Positions 1 to 11,664 of a stretch of 64,000 nt of DNA are shown here, one piece after another; within the stretch, counting starts at the first letter, position 1, and the number at the start of each line of letters is the position of its first letter. The translations under genes and the position numbers were made by a program. The notes under the pieces are model-generated. The model did not search any database. It saw nothing but the letters and a program-made list of their open reading frames with translations, and was not told the DNA's origin. The stretch is from NCBI GenBank assembly GCA_051294375.1, contig CM119266.1:18772087-18836086 (forward strand). Reading direction: 5' to 3'. Source of the DNA: Paraspadella gotoi. Taxonomy: Eukaryota > Chaetognatha.

Positions 1-2700
1 GCGACCTTTTTTTTTTTCTTTTCGCTTTCTACCATTAATCTTATAGTTTCCATCCCTTTTTTTTAATTGAACGTAAAGACTAAAGTATAGTTTGTTGAAA
101 AATGAGGATTACGTATGACGCGAAGAAAATCCCCTTTAAAACCACGGATGTGGATGGAAATCGGACAAAACCCGGATGAAATTGAAAAACGGCGCGGAAG
201 AACGACCTCCGTTTCCGGTTCGAAGAATGATTTTTTTCTTCGTGATATGGGGGACGATTATATACCTAAAAGAGAGAGAGAGAGAGAGAGAGAGTTAATA
301 ATACAAGATAGTTTTTTTTCCGAGATAATAAAGATGTAAAATATTCAATTTTCAAAATTAATAATCTCTGATGAACAAAATCGTTCTGGAATTCAAAAAA
401 ACTCTTTCATGCGAATTAAAGTTTCTCGCCCGTCGTCCGAATAGATAACTAATGTGTTTCTTTCCCCAGTTTATTTGCGCAAGTTCGTCGGCGCCATATT
501 TTGTTTTGGGCGTCCGCCATTTCGGTGGGAAACATCGCCCGCCTTTGAATAAATTGAGTGCGATAGAGAGCTTCCGTCTTCTGTAAGTTTTCTGTCAGTA
601 TGTGACAGTGTTGATGGTCATGTCACGTAAACGAACAGGCTCCGACATTTTGAAATCAAGTTGGGTGGCATTGATCGGCTTTGAATGTCATTGAATTGTC
701 ATTATCATTGTCATTAGTTTTTCGTTATGACCTCAAAAAGACGATGAAATGAATAAAAGCCAAAAATTGAAATACTTATTTACTGAGACGCTGCTGAAAA
801 ACCAATGGGTTTAGCTTCAGAAACGAAAAAAAGTTCTGATTTTTTTTCCTAAACAGAGTCAATGCTACGCGACCTTGCTCCATTTTCATGGCCCCATAGC
901 AGTCGACCGATCGTTCTCTCAACCAAAAAAGGCCCTGAACCACTTTAATCCGAGCACCCTATCGCAAAATGACGACTACGTATTTTTCAAGGGATCCAAA
1001 CCTTCTTTTTGCTAACTTGCTAATTTAATTGTACGGGGGTGGGATGAGCTGGGCTTCCAGGGGGGCCCGGAGCCCAGAAAAAAAGTCTGTGGAGGTACCC
1101 GCTATTACTTTAATCGCCACTACACGATACTGCCAAGTATTAACTAAAATGATTCAAGATTTCGTGAATTATACCTGGTCATGTGATCATATCTTCCTAC
1201 CAAATATAAACTTAATAGATGCAATATTACCGTCGCAACGTTTCTTGAACTCTTGTCAGAACTACATTGGACTGGCGACGCGAACGTAAAACTCAACGGG
1301 CGAGAAGATACAATTGTTATACCCTCGTGGTGGGTAAAACGTCCTGTACCTATTCATGCTTAAAGCTGTCTTGGAAGAGCGTGAGTGTGAATGCCAATCC
1401 AAATAGAGCCAATTGGCTACTGGCTATGTAATATTTACTACTGATGCGATACAACTTTTAACCCCATTAAAACTAAAATGGCTGAATTAAAGATTTTGAT
1501 TGGAAAAATGGTTGAGATTCATTAGGTACACTTATCATAAACCGTTATAAAAAAGCTCTACATTCGAGACTCCAGTTTTCACTGAATACATATAAAAGAA
1601 TAAATAAATAATTTTAGCTATTATAAATCATTAAAATTAATTTTGTAAAGAGAAAATATTAGTCCTGATGAATACACCAACTATTTATGAAGGAAAAATC
1701 ATAAGAAAACTATGGACCCTCACGAATATCGAGTAAAAGTTGAATCTGAGTTAAGCAAACAAAGAAAACGAGAGGGAGAACCGATAATAAGATAATTTGT
1801 TTTAAAACGGAACTGGGAGATAAAGTGAGATCGCGTCAAGGCAGTATATAGCAAAAAAAAAGAATGAAAAAATAAAGGAAAAAAAAAATAATGAATGAAT
1901 GAAAGAATTAAAGTGAGAGAAAAACAGTACGTCATGGCATTATAGAGAACAGAGGCCGCATTCGATAAATAGAGAAAGAAAATAAAAAAAAAGACAGACA
2001 AAAAAAAAGAAGAAAAAAACAAGAAATAAAGAAAGAAAAAGAAAGAAAAAGAGAAATTGGCACGATATTTATTATAACTATGCATGTTAAGTGAAAAGAA
2101 AAAGAAGTTGGTTTTAATTTGGTTTTTCTGATTTCTAATGACACCGTTTTGAAAAAAAAAACAAGAACTGGCAAGTTCAATGTGAATGTCGAAATCTAGT
2201 GTATGGTATAGTATAGTAGTATAGCATAGTATATATACTATATACTGTGTAATGTATATAGAGTATATAATATTGCTGTAAGATTTGGTTGGATTGAAGT
2301 GATCTTGATCTTAGTGAAAAGTGAAGTTTTTACCGATTCACTTTTAAATGATATAGTCAAATAAATGGCGGTAAAATACATTGCTATTAGTTCGATAAAT
2401 TACATATTCCCAAACAAAAGGCATTTCATAGGAAAGAGGCCAGGAGTGATCTGCGATTATAAAATATTGCGAATAGGAAACCGAAAATGAGAAGATTACT
2501 AAATAATTCGGGTCGAAGCTTATTCGGTACGTGTCGTCACGAACAACGAAACAAGATTTCAAAAGACTTCCTTTCATATCGCTGGTAAAGTCTATGTATA
2601 TAACTGACTTACTGATTTATGCATTCATTGGAGAACCTGCGCATGAGGCAAAAGTTAGGGAGAGTGAAAAAAAATGATGATAGATGGAACTTTACGTAAA
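1..2700. other. No gene recognised; A+T-rich with simple repeats
   Basis: It holds an (AG)n run at 271-294, an A-rich purine tract at about 1850-2100 and TA-rich sequence at about 2205-2270. The open frames are short and look like no known protein. Confidence 0.5.
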
Positions 2701-2714
2701 GAGAAGAATTCGAC

Positions 2715-2805
2715 CTCATCAAAGATGTGACCTTATGATGTGACCTCAAGGTTTGACCTGTGCATTTGATCTCTGGATCTGACCTCGAAATTTGACCTTT
2801 TTTTT
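2715..2805. repeat. 13-bp tandem array with TGACCT half-sites
   Basis: From 2728 the units are exactly 13 bp: TGACCTTATGATG, TGACCTCAAGGTT, TGACCTGTGCATT, TGATCTCTGGATC, TGACCTCGAAATT, then TGACC running into T. TGACCT is the reverse complement of the AGGTCA nuclear-receptor half-site, here with a 7-bp spacer. A regulatory role is inference only. Confidence 0.75.
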
Positions 2806-3089
2806 ATAGCAGCAGCAGAGAAGAAGACGTATTTAGCTCTAACTTTTTGAAAGGGTGTTCGAGCTTAATGGAATGTTTAGGAAATCTAATACAAAAAAAA
2901 ATTGTAATTTTTAATTTTACTAGCATTTGTTATTTTACTTTGTTTATTCATACAAATTTAAGTTTGGTAGTTTCCCGTATCCGAATTAATTTTTTTTAAC
3001 AGTTATGAATGTCAAACAATTTTTAAACGAAATTTATTCGTTAAAACTAAAAGCATGATTTTTTTACATTATTTGTTGCTCTTCATCAG

Positions 3090-3147
3090 GATTCATCAAT
3101 GATTCATCAATGATTCATCAATGATTCATCAATGATTCATCAATGAT
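3090..3147. repeat. 11-bp tandem repeat (GATTCATCAAT)x5
   Basis: Five perfect head-to-tail copies start at 3090 in otherwise A+T-rich sequence. Confidence 0.9.
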
Positions 3148-3660
3148 CAATTTTTGAAATGATTAATTTACATATACTTAATAATGCTTAATAATACTTA
3201 ATAATGCACAATTTTTAAAAATTTCCCATGAAGTTATAATTAGGACTATTGAGATTGTTCTCTTATGTAATTTCCACAATGTAAAATATATTATTATTTT
3301 ATAAATTAATTTTTAATGATACTTTGCTTTCGGTATCAAAACTATTTTTCAGACTATGACTTTGCCGCTGAGTATCTCTCTGTTATTTGTTTTTCTGTCT
3401 CTCTCTCATCGAAATAATGTGCAATTGTGCATGCATGTGCGTACACCGACAGACGGACTGGGTCGTGAGTCGTGACTGCCGTAAAATTGTGTATGTTAAA
3501 AAAATAAAGAATATTTTTAATATAGAACTATTGAATTATGTTTTACGAACGAAAATTTTTTATTAGTTTATAAAATAATATAAAGGAGATTAATAAAAGA
3601 AGGAGTTGACGATGAAAAGAAAAAGCATTTTATTTTGTGACATCAGTTCGCACTCGTTTC

Positions 3661-3662
<2 letters not shown>

Positions 3663-3723
<61 letters not shown>

Positions 3724-4011
3724 CCCAGGGCCAACTTTATATCCTTAATCTTGTATTGAAGGTCAATTTTCTCATTTAGTTTCAAAGGTGGTAGCGGAAA
3801 TGGCTCCGAGGAGATTCTCATGGTGGCAGCCGCATCTAATTGCCACGATTACTATAAAAAAATATATGACAAAAGAATGTTTTATAAGAAATCTCTGCCT
3901 GACTTCAGATTCTTTTAGTTTTAGTCCTTCTTCTCTGAACCAAAGCGATTTAGTTTTTCCCTTTGTACTGTGTACTTAACTTCGACCTTGTCCTTGGATC
4001 TATCTATCTCT

Positions 4012-4089
<78 letters not shown>

Positions 4090-4167
4090 CTCCTTCCTTC
4101 CACGAGGCGTCGAGGCCTCACTCTCTCTCGCGAGTAGCCGTAAGATCATTGCGTCCAAGTTTCCCTC

Positions 4168-4256
<89 letters not shown>

Positions 4257-4262
4257 CCTCCC
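3663..4262. repeat. Three long (CT)n microsatellites
   Basis: CT runs occupy about 3665-3719, 4013-4085 and 4172-4250, separated by unique sequence. The frames reading through them (Ser-Leu or Arg-Glu repeats) are artefacts. Confidence 0.95.
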
Positions 4263-4637
4263 CTCCCTCCCGGTTTCCATCTTTCCACATTTTTACGATG
4301 TTTTCGGTTTTGCTTCGAGAAAGACCCTAAACCGAAAACGGGTGGGAGCAGTGATGCCGAGACGTTTTCAGATCATCGGGTCGGGGACAGTGGCGTGTAG
4401 GGAAATAGCGGCCCATTCCACTAATTTTTTTTATGCAGGCCCCGGGCCCCCTTGAAAGCCTCGCTCATTTCACCCCGTTACAATTAACTTAACAATTTAG
4501 AAAGAATTAGGTTTGGGTTTTTTAAAAAATCATACAAAATCGTCATATGATGTTTGTATTTTATGATTTTCTACTGGTACAAAATTTTACAAAATAAAAA
4601 TTTATTCACGACCACCTTTACTTGTTGAATTCTCTTA

Positions 4638-4880
4638 TAAAATTGGTACAACCAATATAAAAATTATCCATTCATTCAATAACTAAACTATCTTGCCCCT
4701 GACTTTGGACAGGCTTTGGTGGTCTAAGGCCTCCATCACACTTACAAGATATTGTCATAGCAGGTCCCTGCAAGCTTTCAATCAAGACTCTCTCACAGTC
4801 TAGTTTATTCACTCCCAGAGTACCTGGCTTCCCTATCAATGAATATTTCAAAGAATGTTTCAATTGTATGAAAAGACATA
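4638..4880 (+). repeat. Dispersed repeat family A, copy 1
   Basis: It begins AAATTGGTACAACCAATATA and contains GACTTTGGACAGGC, TAAGGCCTCCATCACAC, CATAGCAGGTC, TTATTCACTCCC and TATTTCAAAGAATGTTTCAA. The same order of blocks recurs at 7.6 and 13.4-14.0 kb and, reversed, at 9.2 and 46.5 kb. There are no coding blocks and I do not recognise a named family. Confidence 0.75.
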
Positions 4881-5106
4881 TAAATTGTTTTTGTCTTATG
4901 TGCTTTTCCCTTGACCCCCTGAGAGCCCGGCTTTGTGGCTTTGGCCTTTGTGGAGGCTGTCTTGTCTGTCTGTCTGTCTACTCTACACGCCCCCGGGTCG
5001 GAAAAGCGAAAAACGTCCGCTGGAAATCCGAGGACAACGATGAGGGAGTATCAAAATATGAGGGAACATCTACGGGCCTTATTTCCCCCAAACGCCCCAA
5101 TTCATT

Positions 5107-5345
5107 TTAATTTCGAAATAATAAAGGTTAGGTTAAAAGTTAGGGATTAGGTTAAGGATTAAGGCTAGGGATTAGGCTAATGATTATTGATTAAAGTTAT
5201 GGAAAAGGGTTTGATATTTAGGGTTAGATATTAAGGATTAGGATTAGGGTCAGGGAATAGGCTAGGGTTAAAGATATAAGTTAAGGATTAAAATTAAGGA
5301 TTAGAATTATGAGTTTAGTAATCGATTCGGGTTAAGGAACAGAAA
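5107..5345 (+). repeat. Degenerate TTAGG/TTAGGG telomere-like tract
   Basis: Many imperfect units (GGTTAGGTTA, TTAGGGATTAGG, AGGGTTAGAT, GGATTAGGATTAGGGTC) spread over about 240 bp. TTAGG is the usual arthropod telomere unit and TTAGGG is common in other animals. The units are too irregular to be a working telomere. Confidence 0.55.
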
Positions 5346-7585
5346 TGGGTCGCTTTTGGAAAAGAACACAAATGAGTCGCTTTTAGAAAAGATCTCATTG
5401 AAACTATAATTTAAATAAATTTTGGTTTGAGCTTCGAATGTTAAATTAATAAATTTTAATTTATCAATTAATTAATTAATTAGTTAATTTTGGTCTGAGC
5501 TTTGAATGTCAAATTGCGCCATAAAAATTAAGATTATTCTATCGTGAAAAAAACTTTAGTCAAGTAAGAAAGAGCTTCGAAAAAATACCTATAAATAATT
5601 AATAATAAATAATAATAAGTATTAATATAATGCTAGTGGAGATCAGATTTTTAGGAGGAAGAGGTGGAGACATAACTAAAAGAATTATCAATACACTTAT
5701 CACTTAGTGTTAGTTTCCGGTTCAACGATAAGAGTTAGAGAAAGGTTTCTACAATCCACTTCGATTTCATTCGTCCGATTTTCTGACTCACATTTTCGGC
5801 TCGAAGTCAAAGCCACTCTTTTTTTTTTTCTTTTTTTTTACTCTTCTTTCCATCTTCATTAATTGTAGAGCCTGCACTGGGAGGGAGGGAGAGGAGGGAA
5901 ACAGCGTCGCCGAGGTTGTACTCACTGAAGACAGGGATGGACAGAGAAGAAAAACTTGGAGAACGTGAGCTCGGAGGATGAGCGGGATTTAAAAAAAAAG
6001 GAAAAAGATGAGAAAAAAGAATCCGTAAAACGTGGAAAGAGTTGTGGAAATGAAGAAGGAATTCGGATAAGAATAAAATGCCAATACAGAATCACTTATT
6101 AAATAGCCAATAAGCTAAGAAATAACTTCGTTGCTTTTCAACTTTTCGACTGTAAACTAAACTAAACTAAACTAGTGCTACTGTACTTAGTTGTACTTGG
6201 CTTGACTTTTCAAAATATCCGGTATTTTGGTTTAAAATACTCAGTTTAACATTTATGGTTCTAAAGAATTTTATAACTACGTAAACATGGAAAAAGATTC
6301 GAGATAGAATCTGGAATAACTTGATTTTGCCACCAACGCGGTTTGGAACTTTGGAGAAGGAAAAGCGAAAATGCGAGTAGGGAAAAAATCTTTCCTCTAG
6401 GGTCAGGGTTCCCATAACCAGTCGACGCCGATCGAAAAGGAGGGAACAAGATGGGGTCAGATTTAAGATGGAAGGCTGCAGGAAGATGGACGTATGAGGC
6501 GAGAGAATAAATATAAGTTTATCACATCGTATAATGGACGTACGAGGCGATCGAACCAGGATGCTAGTGTACCAGGTTTTGAGACGCGTTTCGTGGGGTC
6601 GTCTAATAAAAATGGAAAAGAGAGAAAATAAAAAATAAATGCAGAGTGACCCTGAGATGGCTGCGATGGAAAATAAAAGTGGAGATCCTTTTCCAATCCC
6701 GCGCAATGAGCGCCACCAAAAGCTCGGGGGAAATAAATATTATGTTTATTCATTTTTTCCTTATTTTTGTTGCGGAATTGAAAATGAGGGGGCGAGACGT
6801 TTGCAATTAACTCTTAGTCTTACAAAACAAACCTGAAATCGATATTGACGACTCATACAAGAAAAAAAAAAAACTCTTTCTGCAACGCTGTTGACGACGT
6901 CTCTCTCTCTCTCTTACTCTCTCTCTCCTAAACAGCGCTGCATCGCTGGCCCTCGTCCGGCCACGCCCCTTTCCGTCCGGCGCTCCCCCCCTTCACGGTC
7001 GTCGTCGTCGTCGTCGTCGTGTTCCTCCGCCCCGGTGGCGGCTGAAGTGTAGAAAAGCGTACTAGTAGAAAGTGAGGAGGAGGAAAGAGTGATGAGGGCG
7101 TGAGAAAGGGAGAATGGGAAAAAAAACATTGATGAAACTCAAAGTCTCATTCTTTATATCCGCCTTCGTTCGATGTATGATCCAAACACAGAAAATACTG
7201 GCACACACGGTCACGCACACACACGCGCGAGCGTGAACTTCGCAGTTCGAAGAATAATGCGAGATAATCAGTCGGAGTGAGAGCGAGACAGAGAGCGAGA
7301 CAGAAGGCGAAATCGAAAATCGAAAAAAAAAAGTAAGAAAAGATAAAGAAATCTGCAGAATTGGTTATGAAGTGGGAATCGCCTTTCCTCCGCTTTTTGT
7401 CAATATTCCGAGATATTGGAGAAGCCGGTCACGCCGCTTGGGCCAATATACAACGTTGGATTTCTAAAGCGTCCCCTTGTTGCGTCCACAACCCCTTCTC
7501 TGTCATCTCTTCTATTTTCACGTTTTTGTCATTGTCGTCAAGTTGAACTTCAAAGTCATTGCTGTCCATCATCGAGTTGAACTTA
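5346..7585. other. No gene recognised
   Basis: A+T-rich sequence. A GC-richer patch (6900-7100) contains (CT)n and (GTC)n runs at about 6900-6930 and 6993-7020. No conserved protein blocks are seen in either strand. Confidence 0.45.
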
Positions 7586-7589
7586 TCGC

Positions 7590-7870
7590 GACCATTAAAA
7601 TGAACCAACCAATGTAAAATTAACTATTTATTTAAATAAGCTCTTTTTCTCCTGACTTTTGACAGGCTATGGTGGATTAAGGCTTCCCTCTTACCCGATA
7701 TTAACATAGCTGGTCTCTATCACGTCTACCTAAAAGTCTTGTTATTCACTTCCCTATCAATGAAATGGTATTTCAAAGAATGTTTCAATTGAATAAAGTA
7801 TTAGATCGGAAAATCCTATTAATACTATAATGTAAACTACACAAGCATCAAAGTACAAGGAGCTGACTGT
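7590..7870 (+). repeat. Dispersed repeat family A, copy 2
   Basis: Shares with copy 1 the blocks GACTTTTGACAGGC, GGTGGATTAAGGCTTCC, CATAGCTGGTC, TTATTCACTTCCCTATCAAT and ATTTCAAAGAATGTTTCAAT. It extends to AAGTACAAGGAGCT, an end also seen in copy 3. Confidence 0.7.
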
Positions 7871-8274
7871 TATGGATTGTCACAAGCAATATTAAAAATT
7901 TTAAAATTATGATTATTTCTTTTCGGTCGCTGTCCAATCGACCTTATAAGCGTCATCGTCGTCGTCTACATAGACCACCGCTTCGAGGTTTTCCCTTAAA
8001 TGGCTTCCCTGCTTCTCATAAACATCGAAAGCGATACTAGTTTTTCTTTTCCATTCTTTTTGTGTCGCGCAAAAAAAGGCCATTGGCTCACGACATGGCC
8101 ATGGGCTTTTTCCCATTTTCATCCACCATTTTCTTTGGCAATTTTTTTAGGCTTCTATAGACTATATAAGTATAATTTGTGTATTTCCGTAAGCGAAGAG
8201 AACTGTGACTATTGTTTTACAACGAGAGTTTTGTACAGAAATACGTCGTTCTTTTTATCCAAGGAAAAGCTTCT

Positions 8275-8375
8275 ATATGTGACTCATTGGTCCGTCCGTC
8301 GGATGGTTTATCTGTTTGTCCGTCCGTCAGTCTGTCCCACTTACGTTTCAAATGCTCACAACTCCAGTAATTAAG
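8275..8375 (+). repeat. GTCCGTC/GTCTGTC-rich dispersed repeat tail
   Basis: The block CCGTCCGTCGG ... GTCCGTCAGTCTGTCCCACTTACG, then AATGCTCACAACTC, recurs in variant form near 11.39 kb and 59.55 kb, and as GGAC repeats at 17.70 kb. It probably marks the end of a dispersed element. Confidence 0.45.
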
Positions 8376-9177
8376 CATCTATTAAGACTATTTAAGACTA
8401 TTTAAGTTTATATTTAGTTAAAGAGTAGAGTACCATAAGACCGTGCGTATCAGACTTGTGCAGTGTGATCAACTAAAAAAGCGATCTCATGACTTGGAAT
8501 TCATTTTTCATATTGCAGTGTTGCGATATGTTCACACCGCCTCACATCCCCCATCGTTCAGCCAATTGGTTCAGAGGGGGAACACACCATACCAACCGTT
8601 GCGTTCCATACACTGTCCGAACGACTTCCCTCTATTTTAGCAAAGCGAGACCGTCCTAGGTTAACCGCGCCAGTGACTGGAGGCGTCACTGAGGGTCGGA
8701 AGCCCCTGAAGCCAACAGTGAGATGCCCCATTCCTATGAGCATCACAGGCAACTCGGCTGTCATTTTATTGAGTACAGGGTAGAATTGTAAGGTATAAGT
8801 AAATGCTTCTTGCTTGTAAGTTTCATACCTGTTAGTACTACTGCTTATGATTTTCAGTCTTTTTCATATTTTTTTATTTTGAGTGAGAAAGCTACACGGC
8901 AAGAGGGACATAAAATGACAATGACAGAAAGCAAAAGTTCGACGTTGGCGAGAATCGTCTGTGACATCCTCAAAGCATGGAGGGACTTGATGGTGTCTTA
9001 CCAGCTGGCGTGAGGGGTTTCGAACACTGTCCTCGTCCCCGAAACGAACACTCACTTTGTCGCATCGACCAAAATGCTCGTGAAGAAAAATCGTAGAAAA
9101 ACGAGACTGTAAGACTGAGAGAGTCTTGATTGAAAGCTTGTAGGGACGTGCTATTTCATTATCTTGTAAGAGTGATA

Positions 9178-9245
9178 GAGGCCTTAAACCACCATAGCCA
9201 GTCCAAAGTCATACTATCATTTCATATCATATCATATCATACTAT
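9178..9245 (-). repeat. Family A fragment (reverse) plus (ATCAT)n
   Basis: GAGGCCTTAAACCACCATAGCC and AGTCCAAAGTCA match family A in reverse. They are followed by short ATCATATCAT repeats. Confidence 0.55.
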
Positions 9246-9341
9246 CTAACCTATTTAATTATCTTCGTTACTTAACTAAAATAATATTTTTGTTCCCGAG
9301 AGCTCCAATCTAATAATTATGTCAGATATTAATTATGTAAG

Positions 9342-9373
<32 letters not shown>

Positions 9374-9565
9374 AAAGAAAAAAAAAAGAAAATAAAAAGG
9401 TACACAAAGAAAAAAAGGAAGCAGGAAATAAAAAGAAAATAAATGAAGAAAGTCAAATGTGAAAAAAGTAAAGTTGTACTAAAATTGTAAAATTGAAACT
9501 TAAGAAGAAGCAAAAGGAAAAATTATAAAAAAAAAAAAAAAATATATATTCTAAGCCGAAAACAA

Positions 9566-9758
9566 AAATATGGACCCTAATCCTCAAGAAACAAATAGAA
9601 AAGGAATTTTAAACTCAACGTTGAACAAAGCCAAGTTAAGTTAAGTTATGGTATATAAATGGTATATAAATATGGACCCTAATCCTCAAGAAACAAATAG
9701 AAAAGGAATTTAAAACTCAACGTTGAACAAAGCCAAGTTAAGTTAAGTTATGGTATAT
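9566..9758. repeat. Tandem duplication, about 100-bp unit x2
   Basis: The block from ATATGGACCCTAATCCTCAA to AAGTTATGGTATATA occurs twice back to back (about 9566-9660 and 9668-9758) with only one or two differences, so the duplication is recent. Confidence 0.9.
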
Positions 9759-11497
9759 ATAGATTTCAGGGGTTTTTAAATTTTACGCCATTTTGGAAAC
9801 CATGCCCCATTATTAGATATTTTTTTCCGACAGTATGTTACATGAGGCCAAAATATGAAAGACAAAGAGTCAAAAATTCCTCTACCGTAATGTTTATCGT
9901 TAACTTTTCCCTTTTTTTTAAGAGTATTTCTTTTGTCCGCCAGGGGCGCCGATCTCGTTGTCGTCGCCACCGTTGTTTTGTTTTCTCGTCCGGACGACCG
10001 TTGGGAGTTTGCCTCTTATTTGGTCAACAAACTGGCGACAAGAAACGGTGACAACATCGGCACCGCCAACCCGCGTTTCTCTGCATCGCCCGGCATCGCC
10101 CGACGGCACATTCATATTGCAAATTGCATCAAAACACGGACATCAATCACTAAGAATCTTCTCGCTTTTGAATATTGCAGAGGTAAAATGTGGTACGGCT
10201 CTTTCTAGCGCGACCGCGATAACTGGATGCATACGAACATTTTGGAAAAATGCCCTAGAATTCGTTCAGAATCGTTGATGATATTATAATCATTATTATC
10301 TCTCACTGCGTTGAGATGTGATATATTTTTTTAAAGATTGGCCGGCAGCTCTCGGTATCTGTATAAGACAAAATATATGAAATATAATCGTATACTATTC
10401 CCCCCCCAGTTTAAACAAATACAAAAAATAAAACTACTTCCTTCCTATATTAACAATAAAAATTTAAATTTTGGGAAAGATTTAAACCTGAAAATTTAAA
10501 AAAGATGGTATCAGTGATAACAAATTATTACGTAACATACGTAACACAGAACTACGCAAATGGAATTCATCGTTTCTGGACGAATCATTTTCTGTGCCGC
10601 CATTTCCGGTCTGACCTTTGATCCCGAGAACCTTATGACCTCGCAAAGGCTAAATTGCTTTGTCCTGCTTCAGCTCCATTTTGACTCAGATACGATGCGA
10701 ACTCGAAATAACGAATTATTTATTCAGTGCTTAATTTAAAAAAAAAAATGAAAGTAACGCATGAACCAATTCCGTGTCACTTTTTGTATAAGGTCACTAT
10801 TTCTTAAACATGTCAGAAAATTGAGACAAATAAACTATCTAAAAATAGGAATTTTTAAGATTAAAAAAAAAAATTTGGCTCGCGAGCTCTAGTGAGAAAG
10901 TTAAGGTCTCGGGGTTAACGAAAGGCCGAGCGAAGGTCTTCCCAGACTTTTTTTCTTTCTTATTCGCCACTTACCCCGTTTTCGCCTTACCAGAGGCAAT
11001 TCAAAGGCCTGAGCTATAAGGGGAGGACAATAAAAGTCAGTTTCGACCAAAAATGAGCGAAAAACGGTCATGAATTATGGAAGGCGTGCGAGTGGCAGAG
11101 CAAGCCGATGACTTTGAAGAAGGAAAGAAGAAAGAATATGAAAGAAAGCATGTTGGAAGTTGGAAGTACATATGAAGAAAAAAAGAAAGTTAAAAGGAAA
11201 AAATGATGAAATAAAGAAACTACAGAAACAGCGTTTTAAAGAGAAATTTAAAAAAAGTGGAATAAGATAGATATTCAGGAGGCAAGATTTTTAAATGAAC
11301 GGAAATATCTATGTAGTTTATTTCGCATTGCTCCGATGCGAGTTCGGATTATTTTAGTGCTCGCAGAGCAACTCAAAAAATCACTTTTTGGTCTGTCTGT
11401 CCCACTTTTTAAATGTTTACAACTCAGGAAATATTGTATAAATTAAATTTATTTTTGGACATTGTTGTGATTCTTTCTTTTTCGTAGTGTTTTTGTT

Positions 11498-11664
11498 TAA
11501 GGAATAACAAATTTTTTACTGTGTAACAACGAATTTTTATTTCATAGGGACATGTTTCGACTCTGTGGTTGAGATGCTGATGAAGACTCTCAACCACAGA
11601 GTCGAAACATGTCCCTATGAAAAAAAAATTCGTTGTAACACAGTAAAAAATCTGTTATTTCTTA
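11498..11664 (+). mobile_element. 77-bp-armed palindrome with hammerhead-like core
   Basis: Arms 11498-11574 and 11588-11664 are near-perfect reverse complements around a 13-nt loop. CTGATGA lies at 11577-11583, in the loop. It is followed by a helix GACTCT...AGAGTC, GAAAC at 11604-11608 and ATGTC ending at 11613. That is the hammerhead order (CUGAUGA, stem II, GAAA, NUH). The right arm carries TTCGTTGT, the motif shared by the other copies. The family consensus has one extra A before stem II. The outer palindrome competes with the ribozyme fold. Confidence 0.65.

Noticed and set aside
3963-4400. Open frames of Ser-Leu or Arg-Glu repeats
   Set aside because: They are translations of (CT)n/(GA)n in different frames; the same applies to those at 55.3, 58.5 and 61.6 kb.
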